Source: Pseudomonadota bacterium
GTDB taxonomy: Bacteria > Myxococcota > Myxococcia > Myxococcales > Myxococcaceae
Direction of reading: 5' to 3'
Assembly (NCBI GenBank): GCA_023423535.1
Contig: JAFAFL010000128.1
Span: 44,019-108,018 of the forward strand
DNA length: 64,000 bases
The notes beneath the pieces were generated by a model that was not told where the DNA came from, searched no databases, and saw nothing but the letters and a program-made list of their open reading frames with translations. Shown here in pieces: positions 10,525-21,113 of the stretch. How positions within the stretch are numbered: the first letter of the stretch is position 1; each line of letters starts with the position of its first letter. The position numbers and the translations under genes are program-made.

Positions 10525-10540
10525 CCACACGTTTGTGTGG
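10525..10540. promoter_or_regulatory. Perfect 6-bp stem palindrome upstream of the secreted-protein gene
   Basis: CCACAC-GTTT-GTGTGG, centred about 50 nt upstream of the ATG at 10482. It may be an operator or a leader hairpin. The rest of 10483-10706 shows a T7 run near 10581 and nothing gene-like. Confidence 0.35.
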
Positions 10541-10706
10541 TGGTTGTCGCACCGAGGACGCGCATTGTGTCGTGGCGCTGGTTTTTTTCAAGCTCGCCAA
10601 ACGGGTCGAAGCTGACGGATTTCGGACGTTGACCCAGCCCCGCGGGGCAGGCGGCCTGATGGAAGCGAGTCATTCCGCGCGGTTGAAGGCTCGGGTCGGA
10701 GGCCGC

Positions 10707-11468
10707 TCAGCTCTTCAACTTGTACCCGCGTCGGAGAAGAAACCAGGCGAGCACCGTGGCCCCGGACGCGATGGCGCAGAGCGTCACCGGGCCAATGGAC
10801 GGTGGGAAATCCGACACCCCGAGCATGGCGTAGCGGGTGCCATCGACCATGTAGACGAGCGGGTTGAAGGACGAGATCTGCCGCCACGGGGCGGGCAGCT
10901 TCGCCACCGAATAGAAGACGCCGCCGAGGAAGGTCAGCGGGAGCATCACGAAGTTGGGGAAGAAGTTGATCTGCTCGAACTTCTCCGCCCACAGCGCGGC
11001 CAGCAGCCCGAGCACCGCGAAGGCCCACGCCTGAAGCAGCAGCAGGAGGATCAGCAGCAGCGGCGACACGAGGTGGAAGCCGGTGAAGGCGATGGCCACG
11101 AGCCACGTGCACACGCCGACGATGAGGCCTCGCACCATCGCCCCGAGCACGAAGCCCAGCAGCAGCTCGCCCGCGCCCAGCGGCGCCACCAGCAGATCGA
11201 CGACCGTGCCCTGGATCTTGTGGATGAAGAGCGAGGACGACGAGTTGAGGAAGCTGTTGTTCGCGATGCCGAGGAACACGAGGCCGGGCACGATGTACTG
11301 CACGTACGGGATGCCGCCCACGTCGCTCACGCGCGCGCCGAGCGAGTAGCCGAAGACCACGAAGTAGAGCGTGGTGGTGATGATGGGCGAGAGCACCGTC
11401 TGCCCGGGCACCCGCATGAAGCGGCGGACCTCCTTGGTGAGCAGCGTGCGGACCCCGAGCGTGTTCAT
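10707..11468 (-). CDS. ABC-2 type transporter permease
   Basis: 253 residues, six predicted membrane helices of the YadH/DrrB-like ABC-2 family (GIANNSFLNSSSSLFIHKIQGT, then LLLGFVLGAMVRGL, LPLTFLGGVFYSVAKLP, and the ending SFNPLVYMVDGTRYAMLG). These are export permeases for lipids, polysaccharides or drugs; the substrate is unknown. The likely ATPase is encoded at 12507-13481 on the same strand, with a metallophosphoesterase gene between the two. The 136-nt gap upstream holds an inverted repeat. Confidence 0.9.
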   Translation of the reverse strand: MNTLGVRTLLTKEVRRFMRVPGQTVLSPIITTTLYFVVFGYSLGARVSDVGGIPYVQYIVPGLVFLGIANNSFLNSSSSLFIHKIQGTVVDLLVAPLGAGELLLGFVLGAMVRGLIVGVCTWLVAIAFTGFHLVSPLLLILLLLLQAWAFAVLGLLAALWAEKFEQINFFPNFVMLPLTFLGGVFYSVAKLPAPWRQISSFNPLVYMVDGTRYAMLGVSDFPPSIGPVTLCAIASGATVLAWFLLRRGYKLKS

Positions 11469-11523
11469 GCGCGGCGTCCTATAGCGCGCCCGGCGGCCGC
11501 TGCCTCGGTCTGCGGCGCGTCCT

Positions 11524-11568
11524 CTGCCCGGTGCGATGTCCGACCCGATGGATTCTGAGACCGGGCAG
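11524..11568. repeat. 9-bp inverted repeat in the gap between phosphoesterase and permease genes
   Basis: CTGCCCGGT (11524-11532) and ACCGGGCAG (11560-11568) are perfectly complementary across a 27-nt spacer. It could be an operator or an attenuating hairpin upstream of the permease gene. Its role is unknown and a chance occurrence in GC-rich DNA is not excluded. Confidence 0.35.
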
Positions 11569-11604
11569 TCGCGGGTGGACCTGCAGCCGTAGCCTTCGCT
11601 GCGG

Positions 11605-12510
11605 TCAGTCTGGATGCGGGCCCTTACGCAGGCGAAGGATGCTTACCTCGGGTGGCACGAGGAACCGCACGGGGAGAATGCTCGTGCCGAGGCCGCTGGT
11701 GACGAAGAGGTGGCGGCCCTCTTCGACGATGTGGCCGAGGGCGTAACGCTGGCCGTACGCGGAGGGCACTACCGGGCTGCCCAGCAGAGGGATCCGGACC
11801 TGTCCTCCGTGGGTGTGTCCCGCGAGCGTCAACGCCACGCGCGGAGGGATGCCCACGAAGAGGTCCGGGTTGTGGGTGAGGGCGAGGATCACCGGCGCCG
11901 CGTCGCCGTCTCGTGAAGGGACCTGCGCCAGCGCGCCTTCGAGGTCGTGTTCGCCGGTCCAGAGGTCGCTGATCCCGACGAGCCAGATCGGCGGGCCCTT
12001 CCGGTGAGGGGGGACCTCGAGCCGCACCGCGCGATCCTCCAGCACGTCGATGCCTGCCTTCGTCATCGCGTCGCGGACGCGCTCGGCATCGAACCAGCCG
12101 TCGTGGTTGCCGAGCACCGCCCACACCCCCATCCGCGCGCGAAGCTCCGAGAGGATCGGCGCGAACGCTTCCGGGAGCTCCGCCACGCCGCCTTCCGGAC
12201 CGCTGCCGTGGCTCACCAGATCGCCGGCGATGAGGATGAGGTCAGGCTTCGCTTCGTTCGTCGCTCGCACCACCTCGCGCAGCTGACGGACGCCGTACCA
12301 GGCGGAGCCCACGTGAAGGTCTGCGAGCACCGCCACCCGAAGGCCGTCGTGCTCGGAGGGCCAGTGGGGGAGCGCCAGCTCGTGCTCGCGGACGCGCAAC
12401 GAAGAAGGCTCGAGCCAGAAGGCCCACAAGCCGAGCACGAAGCCGGGCACCGCGAGCGCGAGCAGCGCGCGCAGCACACGGCGGGCGCTGAATGAAGGGC
12501 GCGGCGTCAT
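11605..12510 (-). CDS. Membrane-anchored metallophosphoesterase (YkuE-like)
   Basis: 301 residues. An N-terminal membrane helix (about 12-32) anchors a calcineurin-like domain with the complete di-metal set: D64/H66 (LADLHVG), D97 (IAGDLVSHG), N135-H136 (GNHDGW), H213 (LTHNPD) and GHTHGGQ (H232, H234). Family members of this kind (YkuE/YaeI) hydrolyse phosphodiester or phospholipid pyrophosphate bonds; the substrate here is unknown. The ATG overlaps the stop of the ABC ATPase gene (ATGA), so it is translated together with the transporter, which suggests an envelope-lipid role (inference). Confidence 0.88.
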   Translation of the reverse strand: MTPRPSFSARRVLRALLALAVPGFVLGLWAFWLEPSSLRVREHELALPHWPSEHDGLRVAVLADLHVGSAWYGVRQLREVVRATNEAKPDLILIAGDLVSHGSGPEGGVAELPEAFAPILSELRARMGVWAVLGNHDGWFDAERVRDAMTKAGIDVLEDRAVRLEVPPHRKGPPIWLVGISDLWTGEHDLEGALAQVPSRDGDAAPVILALTHNPDLFVGIPPRVALTLAGHTHGGQVRIPLLGSPVVPSAYGQRYALGHIVEEGRHLFVTSGLGTSILPVRFLVPPEVSILRLRKGPHPD

Positions 12511-13481
12511 CCGCGCCGAGGTTGCTCGAGCGCGCCCGGCTCCGGCGGACAGTCCGCGGGCGGGCCCTGTTCGCGGAGGACCTGCAGGAGGATGTCCTCG
12601 AGGCGGGCGGCGCGGGTGTCCACTTCGGCCACGGGATAGCCGCCCGTGTAGAGCGCGCGGAGGAGATCGCCGGACGGGACGGAGCCTGCGCGTTCGATCC
12701 AGTTCGCGGCGCGGCGGTCGTCGGTGAGGCGCGCACCGGCGTCGTGCAGCAACGGGGGAAGGGAGGTCTGCTCCTCGCTGAACTTCACCTCCACCCGCTT
12801 CTCGCCGAGCCGCCGGATGAGCTTGCCCTTCTCCTCCACCAGCAGCAGCCGGCCTCGGTCGATGATGCCCACGCGATCCGCGAGCTCTTCGGCCTCCTCG
12901 AGGTAGTGCGTGGTCAGCACGATCGTCGTCCCCTCCGAGCGCAGCTTGCGCACGTAGTCCCAGAGGTCGCGCCGCAGCTCCACGTCCACGCCCGCGGTGG
13001 GCTCGTCGAGGAAGAGCAGCCGGGGCTTGTGCACCAGCGCCTTGGCGATGAGCAGCCGCCGCTTCATCCCGCCGGAGAGCGCCCGCGCGATGGTGTCCCG
13101 CTTCTCCCACAGCGAGAGCGCGCGCAGCACCTCCTCGATGCGCTGTGGATCGTTCGGCCGGCCGTAGTAGCCGAGCTGGATCTGCAGGGCCTCGCGCGCG
13201 GTGAAGAAGGGATCGAAGTTCACCTCCTGGGGAACGAGGCCGATCTCGAAGCGCGGCCGCACGGGGTCCTCGGCGAGGTCGGTGCCGAAAACGCGAATGA
13301 TCCCTTCGCTTTTCCTGACCATCCCGCACACCGAGCCGATGAGCGTCGTCTTCCCCGCGCCGTTCGGACCGAGCAGCGCGAAGATCTCTCCGCTCTCGAT
13401 GCGCAGGCTCACGTCGCACAGCGCCCGGAAGTCGCCGTAGCGCTTGCCCAGCCCCACCACCTCCAATGCCGGTGCGCTCAC
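12507..13481 (-). CDS. ABC transporter ATP-binding protein
   Basis: 324 residues, YadG/CcmA-type ATPase. Walker A is GPNGAGKTT, the Q-loop is near LVPQEVNF, the signature is ALSGGMKRRLLIAKAL, Walker B is LLFLDEPTAGVD and the H-loop is TTHYLEEAEELADR. A C-terminal extension of about 100 residues follows, ending Pro-rich. GTG start at 13481 overlaps the acetyltransferase stop (GTGA); the alternative longer reading through upstream sequence is a shadow. It pairs with the ABC-2 permease at 10707-11468. Confidence 0.9.
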   Translation of the reverse strand: MSAPALEVVGLGKRYGDFRALCDVSLRIESGEIFALLGPNGAGKTTLIGSVCGMVRKSEGIIRVFGTDLAEDPVRPRFEIGLVPQEVNFDPFFTAREALQIQLGYYGRPNDPQRIEEVLRALSLWEKRDTIARALSGGMKRRLLIAKALVHKPRLLFLDEPTAGVDVELRRDLWDYVRKLRSEGTTIVLTTHYLEEAEELADRVGIIDRGRLLLVEEKGKLIRRLGEKRVEVKFSEEQTSLPPLLHDAGARLTDDRRAANWIERAGSVPSGDLLRALYTGGYPVAEVDTRAARLEDILLQVLREQGPPADCPPEPGALEQPRRG

Positions 13482-13933
13482 AGCGGCCGCCTCATCTGGA
13501 AGTGCGGACCCACGCCCGGGATGTCGAACGGCTCCTCGCCGCCGTCGCGGGTGAAGCCTCGGGAGAGATAGAAGCCGGACGCGCTCGTGCGGGCGTTGCA
13601 CCAGAGGAAGCTGGCGCCTCGCGCTCGCAGCGCCTCCATGCAGGCGTCGAGCAATTCGCCGCCGAGTCCCCGTCCCTGAGACGACTGGTCGACCGCCATC
13701 CCGCGCAGACGGAACGCGTCCGCCGCGTGCTCGCCCGGTGGAGGCTCGCGGTAGAGCGACGCGACGGCCACCGGGGCTTCCGCGCCCTGCAGAAAACCGG
13801 CGAGGTGGACCGTCTCCGGCGCGTCGTCGCCGGGGAAGTGCGCGGCCTCGGGTGGATGACCGGGGCGGAGGACTTTTCCTCGGAGCGGGTGGACGGTGGC
13901 GGCGGGGACGGGCCGGACGGACAGGCGCGGCAT
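13478..13933 (-). CDS. GNAT-family N-acetyltransferase
   Basis: 151 residues with a GNAT fold: a beta strand PVAVASLYRE, the pyrophosphate-binding loop RGMAVDQSSQGRGLGGELLD (Q/R-x-x-G-x-G/A type), and the terminal LWCNARTSASGFYLSRGFTRDG. It transfers an acetyl group from acetyl-CoA to an unidentified amine. ATG 13933 is preferred; farther upstream starts would run into the divergent ettA gene at 13989. First gene of a chain with GTGA and ATGA overlaps to the ABC ATPase and phosphoesterase. Confidence 0.82.
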   Translation of the reverse strand: MPRLSVRPVPAATVHPLRGKVLRPGHPPEAAHFPGDDAPETVHLAGFLQGAEAPVAVASLYREPPPGEHAADAFRLRGMAVDQSSQGRGLGGELLDACMEALRARGASFLWCNARTSASGFYLSRGFTRDGGEEPFDIPGVGPHFQMRRPL

Positions 13934-13988
13934 GCGGGCGACCGTACATGCCTTGCGGCGGGGGTGCCCATCGACTATTCGCGCCGGC

Positions 13989-15662
<1,674 letters not shown>

Positions 15663-15672
15663 GTCAGGATTG

Positions 15673-15699
15673 ACCCGTTACAGCTGGCCGGGCTTTTTT
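15673..15699 (+). terminator. Weak candidate terminator after ettA
   Basis: A short CCCG/CGGG pairing is followed by GC and a T6 run at 15694-15699, 11 to 37 nt past the ettA stop. The stem is weak; the T-run in this GC-rich context is the main reason to list it. Confidence 0.3.
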
Positions 15700-15755
15700 G
15701 ACTTTCACGGCTGCTCCCTCTACAGGCATGCGGTTCGTCAACCGTGTTCCTACTC

Positions 15756-15763
15756 GAGGGAGG
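15756..15763 (+). promoter_or_regulatory. Ribosome-binding site deciding the giant lipoprotein start
   Basis: GAGGGAGG ends 6 nt before the ATG at 15770. It selects that start over an earlier in-frame start at 15698 and gives a clean lipoprotein signal. Confidence 0.7.
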
Positions 15764-15769
15764 TCTGTG

Positions 15770-18700
15770 ATGTTGGGAGTCGTACAAATCCCCAGGGCGC
15801 TCTTTGCAGCGCTCGGGGCGGTGGCCGTGTTCGGCCTCATCGGATGTGGCGGCGGTGGGACGACCCCGCCAGAGGACGCGGGCACGGACCTCTGCGCGGG
15901 CGTGACCTGCGAGTCCAATCAGGCCTGCAACCCCGAGAACGGCAAGTGCGAGCAGCGCGCGTGCGATCCGGCCTGCAGCGGCGCCACGCCTGTCTGTAAC
16001 CCGGCAACGGTGACGTGCGTCACCTGTACCTCCACCGAGGGCTGCTCCGGCGAGACCCCCATCTGCGACACCGCGGCCAACGGCGGCGCGGGCGCGTGCG
16101 TGGCGTGCACCACGGATGCGCAGTGCGGCGGCGCGACCCCGCTCTGCTCGAACAACGTGTGCGTGACCTGCACCGAGACCTCCGGCTGCACCGGCTCGAC
16201 CGTCTGCGACACGGCGGCGAACGGCGGCGCGGGCGCGTGCGTGGGCTGTGTGGGCAACGGCGACTGCACCGGCGGCACCCCGGTCTGCAACACGGGGACG
16301 AAGACCTGCGTGGCGTGTCTCTCGGATGCGCAGTGCTCGGGCGCCACGCCGGCGTGCGACACCGCGACGAACACCTGCGTGGGCTGCAACTCGAACGGCC
16401 ACTGCTCGGGCGCGACCCCGGTCTGCGACACCGCGGCGAAGAGCTGCGTGACCTGCCTCTCCGATGCGAACTGCAGCGGCGCCACCCCGGTGTGTGACAC
16501 CTCCGTGGCCGGCGGCGCCTGCGTGGGCTGCCTCGGCAACGACGACTGCTCGGGTGCGACTCCGGCCTGCAACGGCGCGACGAAGACCTGCGTGGCGTGT
16601 GTGAGCGACGGCCAGTGCGGTGGCGCGACCCCGGCCTGCGATACGGCCTCGAACACCTGCGTCACCTGCCTCACCGAAGGGCACTGCCCCGGTTCGCAGC
16701 AGTGCGACACCTCCGTGGCCGGCGGCGCCTGCGTGGAGTGCCTCTCGGATGCGAACTGCTCCGGCGCGACCCCGGCGTGCGACGTGGCGACGAACACCTG
16801 CGTGGCGTGCGTGACCGATGCCCAGTGCGGCGGCGCGACGCCGGCGTGTGACGTGGCGACGAATACGTGCGTCGCGTGCCTCTCCGACGCGCAGTGCGGT
16901 GGCGCGACCCCGGCGTGTGACGTGGCAGCGAAGACGTGCGTGAGCTGTCTGAGCGACGCGAACTGCGGCGGCTCGACGCCTGCTTGCGATGTGATGACGA
17001 ACACCTGCGTCGGCTGTCTGAGCAACGCGAACTGCGGCGGCGCCACGCCGACCTGCAACACCGCGACGAACAGCTGCGTGGGCTGCCTGACGAACTCGCA
17101 CTGCAGCAGCGCAGACCCCATCTGCAACCCGGCGACGAACAGCTGCGTGGACTGCACGAGCGACGCGCACTGCGGTGGCGTGACCCCGGCCTGCAACGTG
17201 ACGACGAACAGCTGCGTGACCTGCCTCTCGAACGCGCACTGCTCCGGCGCGACGCCCCAGTGCAACACCGCGGTTGCCGGCGGCGCCTGCGTGGCGTGCC
17301 TCAACGACGGCCACTGCGGCACCGGCGAGCGCTGCGAGAGCAACGCGTGTGTCACCATCCCGGACACCTGCGCCACCGCGGCGCCGATCGTGTTCGCGGC
17401 TGGCCAGACGGTGAGCACCTTCCCCATCAATGCGACGGGCACGGCGCACGACTACTCGGGCAGCTGCACCAACAGCACCGTGCGTCCGGAGGTCGTGTAC
17501 CACCTGAACCTCACCGCGGCGCAGGACGTGCGCTTCGACGTCCAGGGCAGCAGCGGGATTGACGGCGTGTTCTTCGTACGCAGCTCGCCGTGCGCTACCG
17601 GCACGCAGCTCGCCTGCATCGACAACACGCTCTCCGGCGCAGTCGAGACGACGACCCTCCTCAACCTGCAACCGGGCGACTACTACCTCTTCGTCGAGAG
17701 CTGGGGCTCGACTGCGTTCACCGGCACGGCCACGGTGACGCTGCTGCCGCCGACACTTCCCGCGCCCGGCCAGAACTGCCAGGCGCCCATCCCGCTCACC
17801 GTCAGCGAGGGCAATCCCGCCACCTTCAGCCTCAGCACCACCACGGGGCCTGGCGTGACCAACGAGCACGTGGGTAGCTGTTACACCGGCGGCACCGGCA
17901 CGACGGTCGGACGCGAGTTCGTGTACTCGGTCACGCTGACCCAGCCGCAGGACATGACGGTCACCGCGGTCGGAAGTGGAAGCGTCGACCCGGTGCTGTA
18001 CGTCCGGAACAGCCCCTGCGCGACGGGTACCGAGCTGTCGTGCCGCGACGTGGGCGGAGCGACCGAGGTCCTCAACCTCTACAACCTGCAGCCGGGCACC
18101 TACTACGTGTTCGTCGAGCAGTATGACACTGCGCAGGGAACGATCAACGCGACCGTCACGCTGAACCCGCCGTCGGCCGTTCCCACCAACGATGCATGTG
18201 GCACCGCGCAGACGGTGAGCGTCACGCCCGGCACCCCGACGACGTTCAGCACGAACACCGCGCTGGCGAGCGACGACACCGCCGGCTCGTGTGTCAGCAC
18301 GACTGCGTCGAGAGAGGTCGTCTACGAATTCACGACGACCGCGGCCTACGACTTCAACATCGTGGCCACCGGGGTGGCTGGGGTGAACCCCGTGCTCTAC
18401 CTCCGGAGCGGCAACTGCGGCAGCGGCACCCAGGTCGCCTGCGTCAACGCTGCGTCCACCACGACCGAGACGCTCAACGTGCTCAATCAGCCCGCGGGAA
18501 CCTACTACCTGTTCGTCGAGACCCTCGGCACTGCCTCTGGAACCGTCGACGTGACGGTGAATCTCAACGCGCCCTCCCTGCCGCCGCCGAACGACACCTG
18601 CGCTGCTCCGGAGGTGATCAACTTCATGGGCGGCAACACCGCGACGGTGACCGCCGTGACGAACCTCGCGACGGACGCAACCGCCGGAACCTGCGTGACG

Positions 18701-20302
18701 ACCGCAGCGTCACGCGAGGTCGTGTACCAGTTCGAGCTCACCCAGACCGAGAACGTGGTGATCGCCGCGACCGGCGGCACGGGCGCGAACCCTGCGCTCT
18801 ACGTGCGCTACGCAGGTTGCACGGCGGGTCCGCAGCTCGCGTGCATCAACGCCAGCAGCACGACCGGCAGCAGCGAGACGCTGACGCTCAACAACATGAG
18901 CCCGGGGACCTACTTCCTCTTCGTCGAGACCGTGGGGAGCGCCGTCGGCTCGGTCAACGTGACGCTGACCAAGAGCGCGGCGACGGCGGGAGCGTGCGCT
19001 TCCGCCATCCCGCTGACGGTCCCTTCGTCGATCACGGGCACCACGATCGGGGCTAGCAACTCGATGACCGTGCTGTCCGGCTGCGGAACGGCGAGCGGCA
19101 ACGACCGCGTGTACAGCTTCACGACCACGGCGCCGGGCACTTTCACCGCGCAGGTGACGCCTCGGACGAGCGGCTACCGTCCGGTCGTCTCGCTGCGGCA
19201 CGGCTCAGCGTGCATCTCTGGAACCACCGCCATCACCACCGTGGGGTGTCAGACCTCGCCGCAGATCGACCATCCGGCCGAGGTCGTGGTGAGCAACCTT
19301 CCGATCGGTACCTGGTACCTCGTGGTGGACGGTGGCTCGACGGCCGGCGACTACGACCTCGTGGTGGACTTCGATCCGCTGGTGCCGGGCCTGAACGACA
19401 CCTGTGGAACCGCGGAGGCACTCACCTTCTCGTCGCAGGGCTGGGCGCAGCGGGTGGGGACGACCGTAGGCATGGCGAACGACACCTCCGTGAGCTGCGC
19501 CTCGACCGCCAGCGGCGTCGCGAACGATGCGATCTATCGGCTGGACGTTCCCGCGCTTCAGACCGGAGAGACGGCGTTGCAGGCGAAGGTGCTTCTCGCG
19601 TCCCTGAACGTGGACGAGTACATGCCGGCGGTGTCGCTCCGTAGCACCTGCACCGAAACCGGAACGACGGGCCAGAGCTTCTGCAGCTCGAACACTTCGA
19701 CGACAACGCCATCGTACGTGGCGAGCGGCTTCGTCAGCAGCACGCAGACGACCGCCCCGCTCGTCCCCGGCGGCCAGCACTTCATCGTGGTGGATGGTGC
19801 GAGCTCTTCGGTGGCACGTCCGGGGCACGGTCCGTATCGGCTCGACGTGTTGATGGGTGCGGTGCCGCACCCGTACTCGACGTGCGCGACGGCAGGCACC
19901 TTGCCTACGAACGCGACCATCGCGGGCCACACCCTGGGTGCGACGAACGACTTCACCCGCGCGGCGGGCTACTACGCGAATGCGGCTGGAACCAACCTCA
20001 CGTCCCAGGCGTTCGCGGGAGCTGACGTGGTCTACACGTGGACTGCTCCCGCGAACGGTCCGACCACCGTCCGCATCCACCCGGATCCGACCTGGGACAT
20101 CGGCGTGCTGGTGATGAGCGCGTGCGCACCCAACTCGGCGCTGGCGGCGGCTGACGCGAATGGCTCCGGACGTCCAGAGACCGTCACCTTCAACGCTGTG
20201 CAGGGGACGACCTACTACGTCGTGGCCGACTACTTCAGCAGCTCGACGCTCTCGTACTCCGCCACCACCGTGGGCGGCTTCCTGCTGAGCGTCCAGCAGT
20301 AG
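15770..20302 (+). CDS. Giant Cys-rich repeat lipoprotein with seven beta-sandwich-like units
   Basis: 1510 residues. The lipoprotein signal has its lipobox at LIGC (Cys26). Residues about 69-515 are about 19 tandem units of mostly 23 residues of the form CxGATPxCDxATxTCVxCxSDA, four Cys each, some units carrying an inserted VAGG. About seven units of roughly 120-150 residues follow (starts such as PDTCATAAP, NDACGTAQT, NDTCAAPEV, NDTCGTAEA), each ending in a phrase like LQPGTYYLFVE, reminiscent of bacterial pre-peptidase C-terminal beta-sandwiches. No enzyme domain is present. The likely role is a surface-anchored, disulfide-stiffened stalk with binding domains (inference). A strong terminator follows. 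Confidence 0.85.
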   Translation: MLGVVQIPRALFAALGAVAVFGLIGCGGGGTTPPEDAGTDLCAGVTCESNQACNPENGKCEQRACDPACSGATPVCNPATVTCVTCTSTEGCSGETPICDTAANGGAGACVACTTDAQCGGATPLCSNNVCVTCTETSGCTGSTVCDTAANGGAGACVGCVGNGDCTGGTPVCNTGTKTCVACLSDAQCSGATPACDTATNTCVGCNSNGHCSGATPVCDTAAKSCVTCLSDANCSGATPVCDTSVAGGACVGCLGNDDCSGATPACNGATKTCVACVSDGQCGGATPACDTASNTCVTCLTEGHCPGSQQCDTSVAGGACVECLSDANCSGATPACDVATNTCVACVTDAQCGGATPACDVATNTCVACLSDAQCGGATPACDVAAKTCVSCLSDANCGGSTPACDVMTNTCVGCLSNANCGGATPTCNTATNSCVGCLTNSHCSSADPICNPATNSCVDCTSDAHCGGVTPACNVTTNSCVTCLSNAHCSGATPQCNTAVAGGACVACLNDGHCGTGERCESNACVTIPDTCATAAPIVFAAGQTVSTFPINATGTAHDYSGSCTNSTVRPEVVYHLNLTAAQDVRFDVQGSSGIDGVFFVRSSPCATGTQLACIDNTLSGAVETTTLLNLQPGDYYLFVESWGSTAFTGTATVTLLPPTLPAPGQNCQAPIPLTVSEGNPATFSLSTTTGPGVTNEHVGSCYTGGTGTTVGREFVYSVTLTQPQDMTVTAVGSGSVDPVLYVRNSPCATGTELSCRDVGGATEVLNLYNLQPGTYYVFVEQYDTAQGTINATVTLNPPSAVPTNDACGTAQTVSVTPGTPTTFSTNTALASDDTAGSCVSTTASREVVYEFTTTAAYDFNIVATGVAGVNPVLYLRSGNCGSGTQVACVNAASTTTETLNVLNQPAGTYYLFVETLGTASGTVDVTVNLNAPSLPPPNDTCAAPEVINFMGGNTATVTAVTNLATDATAGTCVTTAASREVVYQFELTQTENVVIAATGGTGANPALYVRYAGCTAGPQLACINASSTTGSSETLTLNNMSPGTYFLFVETVGSAVGSVNVTLTKSAATAGACASAIPLTVPSSITGTTIGASNSMTVLSGCGTASGNDRVYSFTTTAPGTFTAQVTPRTSGYRPVVSLRHGSACISGTTAITTVGCQTSPQIDHPAEVVVSNLPIGTWYLVVDGGSTAGDYDLVVDFDPLVPGLNDTCGTAEALTFSSQGWAQRVGTTVGMANDTSVSCASTASGVANDAIYRLDVPALQTGETALQAKVLLASLNVDEYMPAVSLRSTCTETGTTGQSFCSSNTSTTTPSYVASGFVSSTQTTAPLVPGGQHFIVVDGASSSVARPGHGPYRLDVLMGAVPHPYSTCATAGTLPTNATIAGHTLGATNDFTRAAGYYANAAGTNLTSQAFAGADVVYTWTAPANGPTTVRIHPDPTWDIGVLVMSACAPNSALAAADANGSGRPETVTFNAVQGTTYYVVADYFSSSTLSYSATTVGGFLLSVQQ
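15974..17314 (+). repeat. Tandem ~69-bp coding repeats
   Basis: About 19 imperfect copies of a 69-bp unit (some 75-81 bp) encoding the Cys-rich 23-residue module of the giant lipoprotein. Neighbouring copies 12-14 are most alike (the phrase GCGACCCCGGCGTGTGACGT recurs), which suggests recent duplication within the array. Copy number may vary between strains and may be misassembled by short reads. Confidence 0.85.
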
Positions 20303-20319
20303 CTCGCTCACCGATGCAC

Positions 20320-20370
20320 CACCGCCCCCGTCCTCCCGGCACCGTCCGGGTGGGCGGGGGCGGTGTCTTT
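20320..20370 (+). terminator. Strong hairpin terminator
   Basis: CACCGCCCCC (20320-20329) pairs with GGGGGCGGTG (20356-20365), extended inside by CCCGG/CCGGG, and is followed by TCTTT. It lies 18 nt after the giant lipoprotein gene, between convergent genes, so it may serve both strands. Confidence 0.8.
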
Positions 20371-20381
20371 GCGGGACCGGT

Positions 20382-21065
20382 TCAGACGGCGGCGTCGAGC
20401 TCCACGCGGCGGCGCTGCAGGCCGCTCGTCATCCCGCGGGAGGCGAGGGTGAGCGCGCGCTCGCACTCCGCCCACAGCAGCGGCCCGAGCACCTGCCAGT
20501 GCGAAGGCTTGACGATCGTGAGGTGGAGCAGCGCGACGCTGTAGTCGAGCGCCAGCTCCGGTGCCTTTGCCTGCGCGAGAAGCTCCGGCACGCGGCGGGC
20601 GAGAGCCTCGCGCACGGAGGGCTCGAGGGACGCATCCACTGCCACTTCGGCGGACGGGGGCAGCAGCACCGCGAAAGCGTCGGGATGAATACGCACCACC
20701 CGCGCGGTGGGAAAGCGCTCGCCCAGCGCCGTCGCCACCGCGCGCAGCACCGCGTCGCCGGCCGCGAACCCGTGCTCCATGTTCACGCGGATGAGCGCCT
20801 TCACGTCCACGATCACCGCGCCCACCTCCCAACCGTCCCAGTGGCCGTGCGTGGAGAGGTCGTACTCGCGCTTGATGAGCGAGCCCTGCGTCAGCGCGAG
20901 ACCGTGAAAGGCACCGCTCACCGGATCCGGCTCACCGCGCCGGGCGGACTCCGCCTCCACCAGCGCCTCGATCGCCTTCACCGTGGCGTCCGCGCCGTGC
21001 ACCGCCACCCGGGCGCCGAAGAAGTTGCGGAGGCGCTGCGCCAGCTCGTCGGGGATCTCGCTCAT
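20382..21065 (-). CDS. Degenerate GGDEF-domain protein
   Basis: 227 residues, soluble. Residues about 75-165 have the diguanylate-cyclase fold order: VGAVIVDVKALIRVNMEHGFAAGDAVLRAVA corresponds to the region around the metal and guanine sites, but the signature loop reads RIHPDAFAVLLP where active enzymes have GGDEF. It should therefore be catalytically dead and may instead bind c-di-GMP, GTP or a partner protein. The C-terminal half (about 165-227) is helical. No REC or PAS module is attached. Convergent with the giant lipoprotein gene; ATG 21065. Confidence 0.7.
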   Translation of the reverse strand: MSEIPDELAQRLRNFFGARVAVHGADATVKAIEALVEAESARRGEPDPVSGAFHGLALTQGSLIKREYDLSTHGHWDGWEVGAVIVDVKALIRVNMEHGFAAGDAVLRAVATALGERFPTARVVRIHPDAFAVLLPPSAEVAVDASLEPSVREALARRVPELLAQAKAPELALDYSVALLHLTIVKPSHWQVLGPLLWAECERALTLASRGMTSGLQRRRVELDAAV

Positions 21066-21113
21066 GGCCCGGCCTATATCGCCGGGTGCCGCGGTCGTCT
21101 GCGGCGGCCGTGC

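Noticed and set aside
15974..17314. Regular ~69-bp repeats as a possible CRISPR array
   Set aside because: There are no short identical repeats separated by unique spacers; the periodicity is that of a coding module.
15919..17869. Long minus-strand frames through the Cys-repeat array
   Set aside because: They are repetitive antisense reflections (VAPPQ-type repeats) of the lipoprotein, which has a signal peptide, ribosome-binding site and terminator on the plus strand.
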